In this document: in pieces, positions 27,664 through 38,106 of the stretch | Layout of the letters: the number at the start of each line of letters is the position of its first letter | Position numbering within the stretch: the first letter of the stretch is position 1 | Assembly (NCBI RefSeq): GCF_000745975.1 | Contig: NZ_JQKJ01000020.1 | Span: 1 to 64,000 of the forward strand | Length of the DNA stretch: 64,000 bases | Reading direction: 5' to 3' | DNA from: Desulfobacter vibrioformis DSM 8776 | Lineage (GTDB): Bacteria; Desulfobacterota; Desulfobacteria; Desulfobacterales; Desulfobacteraceae | Made by a program: the position numbers and the translations under genes | The notes under the pieces: generated by a model | Database searches by the model: none | The model's input: the letters and a program-made list of their open reading frames with translations, nothing else | Told to the model about the DNA's origin: nothing

Positions 27664-28545
27664 ATGGAACATCTTAAGGTTTATATCATCACAGGGATTT
27701 CAGGTTCCGGGAAGACAACCGTTGCCCAGGCATTTGAAGATGCAGCCTTTTACTGCATTGACAACATGCCCATGGAACTTGTTCCCAAGGTGCTCGAACT
27801 GCCGCTGGGGGAGAATGCCAAGGTCAAGGGTGCGGCCTTTGTGATGGATATGCGGTCAAAAACCTTTATACAAACATTTGTTTCAGGCGTCTCTGCGCTA
27901 GAAGAGATGGGGGTTTCTCCGGTCATTATTTTTCTTGAAGCAGATACCCAAACCTTGGTTAAACGGTTCAGTCAGACCCGCCGGCACCACCCCCTGGATA
28001 ATGGAAAAAACCTTTTGGACAGCATCAAGGCTGAAAAACAGGGCATGGCCGCCATCCGCAAACTGGCCCACCAGATCATTGACACCTCTAATTTCAATGT
28101 GCATCAGCTTAAAGCTAAAATACTGGGTCTTGTGTCCAAGGATACAGGTTTCGAAAACTTCATGAAACTGAATATCATGTCCTTTGGCTACAAATACGGA
28201 ATCCCGGTGGATGCGGACATTATGGTGGACCTGCGGTTTCTGGCCAATCCCTATTTTGTGCCCGAACTTAAAGCCCATAACGGAGAGTCCGATGCGGTAA
28301 AAGCCTTTGTTCTGGAAAATCCGGAGACAAAAACCTTTTTAAAAAAATATAACGATCTTATTGACTATCTCATTCCTCTATATAAAAAAGAGAATAAGGC
28401 ATATTTAACACTTGCACTGGGTTGTACCGGTGGCCGTCACAGAAGTGTCGCCATTGCCCGGGCCGTATTTGAACGGCTGATAAAAAAGGGCCTGAATCCA
28501 AGCTTGCGGCACAGAGACATTGACAGAGACACCAAGGAAATATGA
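27664..28545 (+). CDS. rapZ: RapZ-family nucleotide-binding protein
   Basis: 293 residues. P-loop GISGSGKTTV starts at residue 8, and the C-terminal GCTGGRHRSVAIAR signature is intact. In enterobacteria RapZ senses glucosamine-6-phosphate and controls glmS through small RNAs. In deltaproteobacteria the target is not known. It overlaps the region before the next EIIA gene by operon spacing only (10 bases). Confidence 0.94.
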   Translation: MEHLKVYIITGISGSGKTTVAQAFEDAAFYCIDNMPMELVPKVLELPLGENAKVKGAAFVMDMRSKTFIQTFVSGVSALEEMGVSPVIIFLEADTQTLVKRFSQTRRHHPLDNGKNLLDSIKAEKQGMAAIRKLAHQIIDTSNFNVHQLKAKILGLVSKDTGFENFMKLNIMSFGYKYGIPVDADIMVDLRFLANPYFVPELKAHNGESDAVKAFVLENPETKTFLKKYNDLIDYLIPLYKKENKAYLTLALGCTGGRHRSVAIARAVFERLIKKGLNPSLRHRDIDRDTKEI

Positions 28546-28555
28546 CAGGCAAACT

Positions 28556-28975
28556 ATGACAGGAATTTTAATTGTAACCCATGCGAATCTGGGGGCAACA
28601 TTGATTGAAACCCTGGAATTTATTCTGGGGGCCAAGCAGGAAAAACTTGAATCCATATCCATAGACATCAAACAGGACCCGAAAAGTTTACGAAATAAAA
28701 TCAAAAAAGGGATCAAAAATGTTTATTGCGAAAATGGGGTTATTATTTTAACCGACATGTTCGGGGGTACACCTTCAAACCTGGCCTATGCCTTTCTTGA
28801 AGAAGGAAAGGTGGAGGTGATTTCAGGCGTCAACCTGCCCATTGTTCTCAAAGCGGTGACAAGCCGGGAGAAGATGGGAATCAAAGCCTTGACTGCAGCC
28901 CTGATTGAACACGGGAAAAAGAGCATTTCCCTTGCCAGCGACATCCTGAAAGGGACCAGCCGGTCCTTGTCCTAA
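28556..28975 (+). CDS. Mannose-type PTS EIIA domain protein
   Basis: 139 residues. The single EIIA-Man domain has His9 in ILIVTHANLG, the expected phosphorylation site, and DMFGGTPSNLA. With no EIIB/IIC/IID genes nearby it is probably regulatory, as in other rapZ-linked copies in deltaproteobacteria. I chose the ATG at 28556; a longer frame begins inside rapZ. Confidence 0.88.
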   Translation: MTGILIVTHANLGATLIETLEFILGAKQEKLESISIDIKQDPKSLRNKIKKGIKNVYCENGVIILTDMFGGTPSNLAYAFLEEGKVEVISGVNLPIVLKAVTSREKMGIKALTAALIEHGKKSISLASDILKGTSRSLS

Positions 28976-30049
<1,074 letters not shown>

Positions 30050-30062
30050 AGGAGGTTAAAAA

Positions 30063-30830
30063 ATGACAAAAACGCCGAAAAGAACGCCATTGATTGCCGG
30101 CAACTGGAAAATGTACAAGACCGGCACCCAGGCGGTTGCTGCGGCAAAACAGCTGGCAGACTTAACCAAGGGTGTGGACGGCGTTGATATTATGATTGCA
30201 CCCACTGCATTGTCCCTGCCCCTGGTGGCAGCAGCCCTGGGCAAAGATTCCCAGGTCCGCCTGGGAGCCCAGAACATTTACCCGGGCACGGAAGGGGCTT
30301 TCACCGGGGAGGTGTCCGGGCAGATGATCAAAGATGCAGGCGCCGACTACGTCATTATCGGCCATTCCGAACGCAGGCAATACTTTGGCGAAACCGATGA
30401 AAGCGTTGGACACAAAATCCGTGCAGCCCTTGATGCAGGACTTATCCCGGTGATGTGCATCGGAGAAACGGAAAGGCAGCGGGAAGCGGATAAAACCTTT
30501 TTTGTCCTTGACAAACAGATATCAGATGGGTTAAAAGGCTTTGATCTTGAGGAACTTGACTCCCTGATTCTGGCCTATGAGCCGGTATGGGCAATTGGAA
30601 CCGGAAAGACTGCCGGGCCAGAGCAGGTCAAAGAAGTACACGGATTTTTGCGACACCTGCTCAGGGGAAAATATTCCGAAAGCCTGGCTGCAAAGACCCG
30701 GATTTTATACGGGGGATCAGTAAAACCCGGCAATATCAAAGACCTGATGCAGCTTGAAGATGTTGATGGTGCCTTGGTTGGCGGCGCGAGCCTGAACCCG
30801 GAAGATTTTAATAAAATTATTAGGTTTTAG
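30063..30830 (+). CDS. tpiA: Triose-phosphate isomerase
   Basis: 255 residues. GNWKMYKT with the substrate Lys, IIGHSERR with the catalytic His, and AYEPVWAIGTGKTA with the catalytic Glu are all intact. It lies 13 bases after gap behind AAAGGAGG. Confidence 0.98.
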   Translation: MTKTPKRTPLIAGNWKMYKTGTQAVAAAKQLADLTKGVDGVDIMIAPTALSLPLVAAALGKDSQVRLGAQNIYPGTEGAFTGEVSGQMIKDAGADYVIIGHSERRQYFGETDESVGHKIRAALDAGLIPVMCIGETERQREADKTFFVLDKQISDGLKGFDLEELDSLILAYEPVWAIGTGKTAGPEQVKEVHGFLRHLLRGKYSESLAAKTRILYGGSVKPGNIKDLMQLEDVDGALVGGASLNPEDFNKIIRF

Positions 30831-30840
30831 AGCCTTTTCT

Positions 30841-31137
30841 ATGACAAGCATTTTAATAGCCATACACGTTGCCGTTTGCATCTTTTTGATACTTGTTGTG
30901 CTTTTGCAGACCGGTAAAGGCGCAGAAATGGGTGTATCCATGGGCGGTGCAGGCAGCCAGGCTCTTTTCGGCGCAGCCGGTCCCGCAAACATTCTGACCA
31001 AGATAACTACGGCCGTGGCCATTATCTTCATGGTTACCTCTCTGACGTTGGCCTATATGTCAGGGCATCAGTCCCAGTCCAGTGTCATGAAGGGCGCTGA
31101 TAGGCCGGGAGAGCAACAGGAGCCGGCATCCAAGTGA
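30841..31137 (+). CDS. secG: Preprotein translocase subunit SecG
   Basis: 98 residues, two membrane segments (about 3-23 and 55-75) with the SecG signature GKGAEMGVSMGGAGSQALFG between. It assists SecYE. The tpiA-secG-tRNA-Leu order is common in proteobacteria. Confidence 0.93.
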   Translation: MTSILIAIHVAVCIFLILVVLLQTGKGAEMGVSMGGAGSQALFGAAGPANILTKITTAVAIIFMVTSLTLAYMSGHQSQSSVMKGADRPGEQQEPASK

Positions 31138-31154
31138 ATAAAAACAAGGTTTTT

Positions 31155-31239
31155 GCCGAAGTGGTGGAATAGGTAGACACGCACGCTTGAGGGGCGTGTG
31201 GGGAGACCCGTGGGAGTTCAAATCTCCCCTTCGGCACCA
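31155..31239 (+). tRNA. tRNA-Leu(GAG)
   Basis: 85 bases with the long variable arm of a class II tRNA (GTGGGGAGACCCGT). The acceptor arms GCCGAAG and CTTCGGC pair, the anticodon loop CTTGAGG gives GAG, and CCA is encoded. It follows secG by 17 bases. Confidence 0.94.
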
Positions 31240-31245
31240 TAAACT

Positions 31246-31280
31246 CAAAGCCGCGGCAAAAATGCTGCGGCTTTTTTTAT
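31246..31280 (+). terminator. Intrinsic terminator after tRNA-Leu
   Basis: AAGCCGC and GCGGCTT pair around a short A-rich loop and are followed by a run of seven T. Confidence 0.85.
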
Positions 31281-31289
31281 AGTATTATT

Positions 31290-31466
31290 ATGGACGAAGA
31301 AAATAAAAGAAATTGTTACAAGTGCCGGTTTTTCTATGTCACCTGGGAACCGGCCCATCCAAACGGCTGCAGGGCATTGGGGTTTAAAAGCCGCCAACTG
31401 CCCAGCATCACAGTATTCCAGTCTTCGGGAAAGCCCTGTGAATATTTTAAGGAAAAAAAGAAATAG
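31290..31466 (+). CDS. Small cysteine-containing protein, 58 residues
   Basis: Starts at an ATG 10 bases beyond the terminator and codes M-D-E-E-N-K-R-N-C-Y-K-C-R-F-F-Y, then WEPAHPNGCRALGFKSR, and ends PCEYFKEKKK. Four Cys (positions 9, 12, 27, 49) could bind one zinc. The pattern CYKCRFFYVTWEP...GCRALGF is one I recognise as a recurrent small protein in deltaproteobacteria, of unknown function. It is real rather than chance because Cys spacing, composition and wobble usage resemble the neighbouring genes. Confidence 0.75.
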   Translation: MDEENKRNCYKCRFFYVTWEPAHPNGCRALGFKSRQLPSITVFQSSGKPCEYFKEKKK

Positions 31467-31519
31467 GCCCATGAACTTGCGCCTTGAATTTTGGGCAGGC
31501 GGGCTTATTATACCTGATT

Positions 31520-33265
31520 ATGACTTATCACAATGATGCCACCGGGCCTGACCCGAAAAAAATTGAAAAAGAGCTTGGGGAATTTTTGAACAAGAAGTTT
31601 GGTGGAAATGTTAAAATTCTGACGCCTTCCATCCAGCCCCAACAGGAAATAATCACCGGCGCAACACCTCCGTCGGGCAAAAAAAAGCTGATTGATTTCA
31701 ACATCAAGCCTTCGGAACTGATCAGCTACCTTGACCAGTATGTTGTCCGGCAGGACAAGGCCAAATCTGTTCTTTCCACAAAGATCTGCACCCATTTCAA
31801 CCGCATCCGTCACCAGGAAACCATGATCACGGAACCGTTTAAGATCACGGGTAATATTAAAAGCAATATCCTGCTGCTCGGTCCCACAGGTATTGGCAAA
31901 ACCTACCTGATCAAGCTCATCGCCAAAAAGATCGGGGTGCCCTTTGTCAAAGCAGATGCCACCAAATTTTCCGAAACCGGCTATGTGGGCGGGGATGTGG
32001 AGGATCTGATCCGGGACCTGGTTAAAGAAGCCAAAGATGACATTGAACTTGCGGAGTGCGGCATCGTTTATATCGATGAAGTTGACAAGATTGCTGCCAG
32101 CCCCAATGTCATAGGCGCCCAGATTTCAAGGACAGGGGTTCAGCGGGCCCTGCTCAAACCCATGGAAGAGACCGACGTGGATTTAAAGGTTCCCCACGAT
32201 CCCGTATCCATGATGCAGGAACTTGAAGCCTTTCAAAGAACCGGGAAACGCTCGGCCAGGCGGGTGAATACGGCCAATATCCTGTTTATCCTGTCAGGCG
32301 CGTTTTCAGGACTGACAGATGTGGTGAAAAAACGATTGAGCAAACAGGCCATCGGGTTCGGTGCATCCCTCAGTCATGCCAGGAACGACAATGAGCTTTT
32401 AAAGGAAACCCGGTCCGAGGATTTGGTGGGGTATGGCTTTGAGTCCGAATTCATCGGCAGGGTCCCGGTGCGCTGTGTGCTGGATGAACTGACCCAAAAA
32501 GATCTGTACGACATCCTGAAAATGCCCAACAATCCGGTAATTTTAAGCAAACGCCTTGATTTTAAATCATACGGGATTGATGTGGTATTCACCGACGAGG
32601 CCCTGGAGGCGCTGGCATCAAGGGCGCACAAGGAAAATACCGGGGCCCGGGGGCTTGTGTCCGTGGTTGAAGAAGCCATGCTCATTTTTGAAGAGAAACT
32701 GCCTTCCGAATCCGTCCGGCAGTTTGCCATCACCCAACAGCTACTGACCACGCCCGGGCAGGTTTTAAACGATCTGATCCAGGGCAATGACAAGGAAAGA
32801 TACGAGGCTGAATACCACAACGCCCTGTCCCTTTTTTCCGATTACATCTGTGAATATGTAAAAAAGAACTGGAAAATATTTTCCATCCGTCACGGGTTGA
32901 CCTTAACCCAGATTCGCACAAAAATGGTGGCCCAGTATTATACGGCCCATGTCATGGAAATTGAAGACGCGGTTAAACAGGTCAAAAAATTCTATGACAA
33001 CGTAAAAGAGATGGAGCTGGAAATCTCCAAAAACTATGATTTAAATGTCGTGTTTGAAGAAGATGCAGCCGATTTTTTCATCCAGCAGTTCATCGAGCAT
33101 AACGCCACCACGGATGAAATTCTTTCAAAACTCTACACGGATTTTTTTGACGGCCTTAACCTGATTCGGGAAAAAACAGGGAAAGCCAGGTTTTTCCTGT
33201 CTAAGAATGCATTAGTCGACCACGAAACCTTTCTCAACGAGCTTATCAGAAAAGAGATAAAATGA
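31520..33265 (+). CDS. ClpX-like AAA+ ATPase without the zinc finger
   Basis: 581 residues. The AAA+ core runs about 70-410: Walker A LLLGPTGIGKTYL, Walker B GIVYIDEVDKIA, an arginine-finger region and FESEFIGRVPVR before the small domain, as in ClpX. The N-terminal C4 zinc domain is replaced by a 65-residue linker, and there is an extra C-terminal 180-residue helical domain. An IGF-type loop for ClpP is not evident. It ends 4 bases into ahbC (overlap ATGA), suggesting cotranscription with heme genes. Role unknown. Confidence 0.8.
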   Translation: MTYHNDATGPDPKKIEKELGEFLNKKFGGNVKILTPSIQPQQEIITGATPPSGKKKLIDFNIKPSELISYLDQYVVRQDKAKSVLSTKICTHFNRIRHQETMITEPFKITGNIKSNILLLGPTGIGKTYLIKLIAKKIGVPFVKADATKFSETGYVGGDVEDLIRDLVKEAKDDIELAECGIVYIDEVDKIAASPNVIGAQISRTGVQRALLKPMEETDVDLKVPHDPVSMMQELEAFQRTGKRSARRVNTANILFILSGAFSGLTDVVKKRLSKQAIGFGASLSHARNDNELLKETRSEDLVGYGFESEFIGRVPVRCVLDELTQKDLYDILKMPNNPVILSKRLDFKSYGIDVVFTDEALEALASRAHKENTGARGLVSVVEEAMLIFEEKLPSESVRQFAITQQLLTTPGQVLNDLIQGNDKERYEAEYHNALSLFSDYICEYVKKNWKIFSIRHGLTLTQIRTKMVAQYYTAHVMEIEDAVKQVKKFYDNVKEMELEISKNYDLNVVFEEDAADFFIQQFIEHNATTDEILSKLYTDFFDGLNLIREKTGKARFFLSKNALVDHETFLNELIRKEIK

Positions 33266-34452
33266 TCGGAATTTCAAAACTTTACTGCGCCACGGTGGAA
33301 CCCTCGGATACGTTGCGATATTCAAGGCATTCAGGCAAACTGCCCTCTCATCTGCTTCAGTTCTCAAAAGACAAAAAGCCGGTGGTGGTATGGAACATGA
33401 CCCGGCGGTGCAACCTGAAGTGTGTTCACTGCTATGCCCAGTCTGAAAATATTGTTTATGACAATGAACTGACCCACGAACAAAGTCTTGCCATGATGGA
33501 TGACCTGGCAAAATTCGGGGTGCCGGTGCTGCTGTTTTCCGGCGGAGAACCATTGATGCACCCGCGCCTTGTGGAATATGCCCGGTATGCTGTGTCCAAA
33601 GGCATGCGGGCCGTCATCTCCACCAACGGCACCCTGATCACCAGGGAGAAGGCAAAGCAGCTCAAAGAGGTGGGATTGTCTTATGTAGGCATCAGCCTGG
33701 ACGGACTTGAAGCCACCCATGACATGTTCCGGGGCGTTCCCGGGGCGTATCAAAAGGCGTTGCAGGCCGTTGACAACTGCCAGGAAGCGGGCATTAAGGT
33801 GGGGCTTCGTTTTACCATCAATAAAAGAAACGTAAAGGACATCCCTGGAATTTTTGATCTGCTGGAAGAAAAAAACATCCCCAGGGCCTGTTTCTACCAT
33901 TTGGTTTACTCAGGCCGGGGTCAGGAAATCGCTAAAGAAGATTTAAGCCACGAAGAGACCCGCAAGGTGCTTGATCTGATCATGGACCGCACCAGGGATC
34001 TGCATGACCGCAACAAACCCAAGGAGATCCTCACCGTGGACAACCATGCAGACGGCCCCTACCTGTACCAGCGTCTGCTCAAGGAAGATGCCGAACGGGC
34101 CGCCGAAGTGCTCGAACTGCTTGAGATGAACGAGGGCAACAACTCAGGCCGGGGCATCGGCTGCATCTCCTGGGATGGTGAAGTCCATCCGGACCAGTTC
34201 TGGCGGGAAATCAGTTTCGGTAACATCAAGGCCAGGCCCTTCAGCGAAATCTGGACAGATCCTGAAAACGAATTTTTGATGAAAATGAAAGAGAAGAAAA
34301 AACACGTCAAAGGCCGGTGTTCAGAGTGCCGGTGGCTGGATATCTGTGCCGGCAATTTCAGGGCCAGGGCCGAGTCCGTTGCCAATGACCCCTGGGATTC
34401 GGATCCGGCCTGCTATCTTACGGATGAAGAGATCAAAAAGGAGAATGTATAA
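33262..34452 (+). CDS. ahbC: 12,18-didecarboxysiroheme deacetylase (radical SAM)
   Basis: 396 residues. Radical SAM cluster motif C-N-L-K-C-V-H-C follows VVVWNMTRR, FSGGEP is the SAM-binding strand, and the SPASM-type C-terminus has C-S-E-C-R-W-L-D-I-C. The N-terminus MIGISKLYCATVEPSDTLRY is typical of AhbC. It removes acetate side chains of didecarboxysiroheme to give Fe-coproporphyrin III in the siroheme-dependent heme route of sulfate reducers. It shares its last base with the hemB start. Confidence 0.93.
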   Translation: MIGISKLYCATVEPSDTLRYSRHSGKLPSHLLQFSKDKKPVVVWNMTRRCNLKCVHCYAQSENIVYDNELTHEQSLAMMDDLAKFGVPVLLFSGGEPLMHPRLVEYARYAVSKGMRAVISTNGTLITREKAKQLKEVGLSYVGISLDGLEATHDMFRGVPGAYQKALQAVDNCQEAGIKVGLRFTINKRNVKDIPGIFDLLEEKNIPRACFYHLVYSGRGQEIAKEDLSHEETRKVLDLIMDRTRDLHDRNKPKEILTVDNHADGPYLYQRLLKEDAERAAEVLELLEMNEGNNSGRGIGCISWDGEVHPDQFWREISFGNIKARPFSEIWTDPENEFLMKMKEKKKHVKGRCSECRWLDICAGNFRARAESVANDPWDSDPACYLTDEEIKKENV

Positions 34453-35429
34453 TGCTGTTTCCCGACTACAGGGGCAGACGCCTGCGGGCCACGGAAAATT
34501 TCAGACGGATGATCAGGGAAACAAAGCTTTCCAGGGATGATCTGATTCTTCCCTTGTTTGCGGTGGAAGGCAAATCCGTAAAAAAACCCATCAATTCCAT
34601 GCCCGGACAATTCCAGCTCTCCATCGACCACATTGTCACCACGGCAAAACAGGCCAAAGATGCAGGCATCCCGGGCATCATGCTGTTCGGGATTCCCGAT
34701 AAAAAAGATTGCCTTGCCACCCAGGCCTATGCCCATGACGGTATTGTTCAAAAGGCGGTGGCAGCCGTCAAGGAACAGGTACCGGACCTTACCGTGATCA
34801 CCGATGTCTGCCTGTGTGAATACACGGACCACGGCCACTGCGGCATGGTCATGGATGACGGCACCATTGACAATGATTCCTCCCTGGATCTGATTGCAAA
34901 AACAGCCCTGTCCCATGTGCAGGCAGGCGCTGACATGGTGGCCCCTTCCGACATGATGGACGGCCGCGTGGCTGAAATCAGAGGCACTCTGGATGACGAG
35001 GGGTTTTCCCATGTGCCCATCATGTCCTATGCAGTGAAATATGCATCCGCCTTTTACGGCCCCTTCAGGGAAGCCGCGGAATCCGCACCCAAATTCGGGA
35101 ACCGCAAAACCTACCAGATGGATCCGGCCAACTCCCTTGAAGCCATCAGGGAAGCCACCATGGACATTGAGGAAGGCGCGGACATCATCATGGTAAAACC
35201 GGCGCTCTCCTATCTGGATATCATTTTCAGGGTCAGGGAAGAGATTGATCTGCCTGTGGCCGCATATAGCGTGTCCGGGGAATACGCCATCATCAAGGCG
35301 GCTGAAATGATGGGATGGGTAGACGGCAAAGCCATGATCATGGAAGCCCTGTTATCCATCAAGCGGGCCGGGGCAGACATCATCATGACTTACTCAGCCA
35401 TTGATGTGGCCAGGGAGTTGAACAGCTGA
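34452..35429 (+). CDS. hemB: Porphobilinogen synthase
   Basis: 325 residues. The zinc-site C-L-C-E-Y-T-D-H-G-H-C-G is intact, and both Schiff-base lysines are visible (SYAVKYASAFYGP and IIMVKPALSYLD). It condenses two 5-aminolevulinates for all tetrapyrroles. It is placed between the two radical SAM genes, with one-base overlaps on each side. Confidence 0.97.
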   Translation: MLFPDYRGRRLRATENFRRMIRETKLSRDDLILPLFAVEGKSVKKPINSMPGQFQLSIDHIVTTAKQAKDAGIPGIMLFGIPDKKDCLATQAYAHDGIVQKAVAAVKEQVPDLTVITDVCLCEYTDHGHCGMVMDDGTIDNDSSLDLIAKTALSHVQAGADMVAPSDMMDGRVAEIRGTLDDEGFSHVPIMSYAVKYASAFYGPFREAAESAPKFGNRKTYQMDPANSLEAIREATMDIEEGADIIMVKPALSYLDIIFRVREEIDLPVAAYSVSGEYAIIKAAEMMGWVDGKAMIMEALLSIKRAGADIIMTYSAIDVARELNS

Positions 35430-36538
35430 TGGCGCATCCCCACAAAACACATCCCCCGGGACATGGGGCCCCCCAGGCTGCAGGTAAAAACAATACCCTG
35501 CGCCTTGTGGCCTGGGAGACAACCCGCCGGTGCAACCTGACCTGCAAACATTGCCGGGCTGCGGCCGAAGACCATGTATACACGGATGAACTCACCACAG
35601 AAGAGTCCTTCAGACTCCTTGACCAGATCAGAGAGGTGGGACAACCCATCATCATTCTCACCGGCGGCGAACCGCTGCTCCGGGAGGATATATTTGATAT
35701 TGCTGCCTATGGGGACAAAATCGGCCTTCGCATGGTCATGGCGCCCAACGGCACCCTGCTTAATGAAGACAATGTGGCACGCCTTATTAAAAGCGGCATC
35801 AAACGCATTTCCGTGAGTATAGACGGATCAACCGCGGCCTCCCATGACGCGTTCAGGGGCCTTGACGGGGCCTTTGACAGGGCCGTAAGCGGCATAAAAA
35901 CCGCAAAAGCGGCTGGGCTGGAATTTCAGATCAATACCGTGATCACCAAAACCAATCTGGACGAAATACCTGCCATCCTTGCCCTGGCTGAATCCTTAGG
36001 GGCCGCGGCCCACCACATTTTCCTTCTGGTTCCCACGGGCCGGGGCAAATACATCGTGGATACGGCCATTGACGCAAAGGAGTATGAAGAAACCCTGAAC
36101 TGGTTTTACGACCAGCGGGACAAAACCGCTTTGCAGCTTAAAGCCACCTGTGCCCCCCACTATTACCGGATCTTGCGCCAGCGCGCCAAGGCTGACGGCA
36201 AAAAAGTCAGTTTTGAAACCCATGGCCTTGATGCAGTCACCCGGGGCTGTCTTGCAGGGACCGGATTCTGCTTTATCTCCCATGTGGGCCGGGTCCAGAC
36301 CTGCGGGTTTTTAGACGTCACCTGCGGAGACATAAAAGAACACCATTTTAAAGATGTGTGGGAAAATTCAGAGGTGTTTAACAAATTGCGGGACTTCAAC
36401 AATCTTGAACCCAAGTGCGGAATCTGCGAATACAAACAGGTGTGCGGCGGATGCCGGGCCAGGGCATACGAGGCCACCGGCAATTACCTGGCCCAGGAAC
36501 CTTTATGCACATACCAGCCGGCCCGGCATAAAAAATGA
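35429..36538 (+). CDS. ahbD: Heme b synthase (radical SAM)
   Basis: 369 residues. Cluster motif C-N-L-T-C-K-H-C within LVAWETTRR, ILTGGEPLLRED, and a C-terminal SPASM-like set (C-G-I-C-E-Y-K-Q-V-C-G-G-C). It oxidatively decarboxylates the two propionates of Fe-coproporphyrin III to vinyls. Together with ahbC and hemB it completes the late alternative heme pathway; ahbA/B are not in the window. Confidence 0.93.
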   Translation: MAHPHKTHPPGHGAPQAAGKNNTLRLVAWETTRRCNLTCKHCRAAAEDHVYTDELTTEESFRLLDQIREVGQPIIILTGGEPLLREDIFDIAAYGDKIGLRMVMAPNGTLLNEDNVARLIKSGIKRISVSIDGSTAASHDAFRGLDGAFDRAVSGIKTAKAAGLEFQINTVITKTNLDEIPAILALAESLGAAAHHIFLLVPTGRGKYIVDTAIDAKEYEETLNWFYDQRDKTALQLKATCAPHYYRILRQRAKADGKKVSFETHGLDAVTRGCLAGTGFCFISHVGRVQTCGFLDVTCGDIKEHHFKDVWENSEVFNKLRDFNNLEPKCGICEYKQVCGGCRARAYEATGNYLAQEPLCTYQPARHKK

Positions 36539-36586
36539 ATTTAAGCGATTCATAGCCTTTGCCGGGGGGCGGCAGTTGTTACATGA

Positions 36587-38053
36587 TCAAGTTGCCAGGT
36601 TAACTTGGTTGCCTCCCTGCTTTTTTCCGATATAAAGCGCTTTATCAGCCCGATCCTGTAATGCCGCCAATGTCTCTGCCGGACGGTATGTCGCAACACC
36701 AAGTGATGCTGTCACATCGTTCCTGGGGTCATTGCCATTGTCCCGTATTTTAGGCCAATGGATATTTGATACAATCTTGCGGATTCGCTCTGCCATAAGG
36801 CATGCGTCCTCTTCATTGCAATCCGTAAGAATGGAAAATTCATCTCCCCCCCATCGAACCAGTATATCCGTTGGCCTGACAATATCTGCCAGCGATTGTG
36901 CAATTGTCTTTAATACATGATCACCATGCAGATGTCCCAAGGTATCGTTGACTTTTTTGAAATGATCCAGATCCAGCAAAATAAAGGAAAACGGCAGATT
37001 CAATCGTTCATTTCTGTAAACAAACCGTGTATATTCCTCTTCCAGCTTTCTTCTGTTTGCGCATCCTGTCAACTCATCAGAGACGGCGATTTCTTCCAGG
37101 ACCTTTTTATACCGGTTTAGAATGAGAAGCATGATTGCAATCACAATGGCAGAAACAATAGAGCCAATGATGATGGTCCGCCATAAATTCAAGCGTGCCT
37201 CTTTTAAGGATGCGGATTCGCTCTGCTCTACAAATAACAGCCAGTCCAATTGCTTTATATAACGGGCATTGGCTAATATTTTATCCCCATTGGACCTGTA
37301 TTCAAAATTGAATGGCTCTTTTAATTTCAACAGGTGGTTAAGCTGGGATTGCCGCAATCCGGTCAATTGGAAAACCGTCATATGCTGAATCAAAGCCCTG
37401 TTTTGGTGTACCTGGATCACCCCCTCGCGGTTGGTTAAAAAAACATTGCGGCTGTACCGTTGTTTGTATTCTTTTATGGAGTCGGACACACTATCTACTT
37501 TCAATCCCACACCTGTCACACCAAGCAATTTCCCTGTCTTATCTTCCACCCGGTAATTAATGAAAATGGTAAGAATGCCCTGGCTTGCTTCGTTTACATC
37601 CACTTCAAAATCGTAATTTTGTTTTAAATTCATGAATCGGTAATACCAGACATCATGGCTGTCTGTCGGACTGATCACCTTATTTACACCTTTGAAATGA
37701 TAGTATTTAAGGGAATGCGCCGAGACAAAAAAAGTGGAGAAGAAGCCGTACTTTTCTTTGATATCAAATAAATATTTGCGAATTCTATCTTCGTTTTTCT
37801 CCCCGTCTATAACCCAGTCCTTAAGAAAGGTATCTGTGGCCATACTGGATGCCACTAACAATGGCCGGGTCAACTCAGCACTGAGGTCCGAATAAATATT
37901 ATTCATGGTCAACGGCAGATCCTGCTTAATGATCGTTCGGAGAACCGAGGCTTTGGTGACCTGATAATTAACAATGCTAATGACTGCAAAGCCAACAATC
38001 AGGACCATAACCAATAACAAGGTAAATTTATAATAAGATCGAATATATTTCAT
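36587..38053 (-). CDS. Diguanylate cyclase with periplasmic Cache sensor
   Basis: 488 residues. Two membrane segments (about 10-30 and 290-312) enclose a periplasmic dCache-like domain (GVGLKVDSVSDSIKEYKQ, NVFLTNREGVIQVHQ). The GGDEF domain (330-485) keeps the active WGGDEFSIL motif and the RxxD-like inhibitory site is replaced (DIVR-P-TDILVR). It makes c-di-GMP in response to an unknown ligand. Confidence 0.9.
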   Translation of the reverse strand: MKYIRSYYKFTLLLVMVLIVGFAVISIVNYQVTKASVLRTIIKQDLPLTMNNIYSDLSAELTRPLLVASSMATDTFLKDWVIDGEKNEDRIRKYLFDIKEKYGFFSTFFVSAHSLKYYHFKGVNKVISPTDSHDVWYYRFMNLKQNYDFEVDVNEASQGILTIFINYRVEDKTGKLLGVTGVGLKVDSVSDSIKEYKQRYSRNVFLTNREGVIQVHQNRALIQHMTVFQLTGLRQSQLNHLLKLKEPFNFEYRSNGDKILANARYIKQLDWLLFVEQSESASLKEARLNLWRTIIIGSIVSAIVIAIMLLILNRYKKVLEEIAVSDELTGCANRRKLEEEYTRFVYRNERLNLPFSFILLDLDHFKKVNDTLGHLHGDHVLKTIAQSLADIVRPTDILVRWGGDEFSILTDCNEEDACLMAERIRKIVSNIHWPKIRDNGNDPRNDVTASLGVATYRPAETLAALQDRADKALYIGKKQGGNQVNLAT

Positions 38054-38106
38054 CAGATATGCGTTCTAAATGGTTCGCCTGACTGTCAGCAAGGCCAAAC
38101 AGCATT

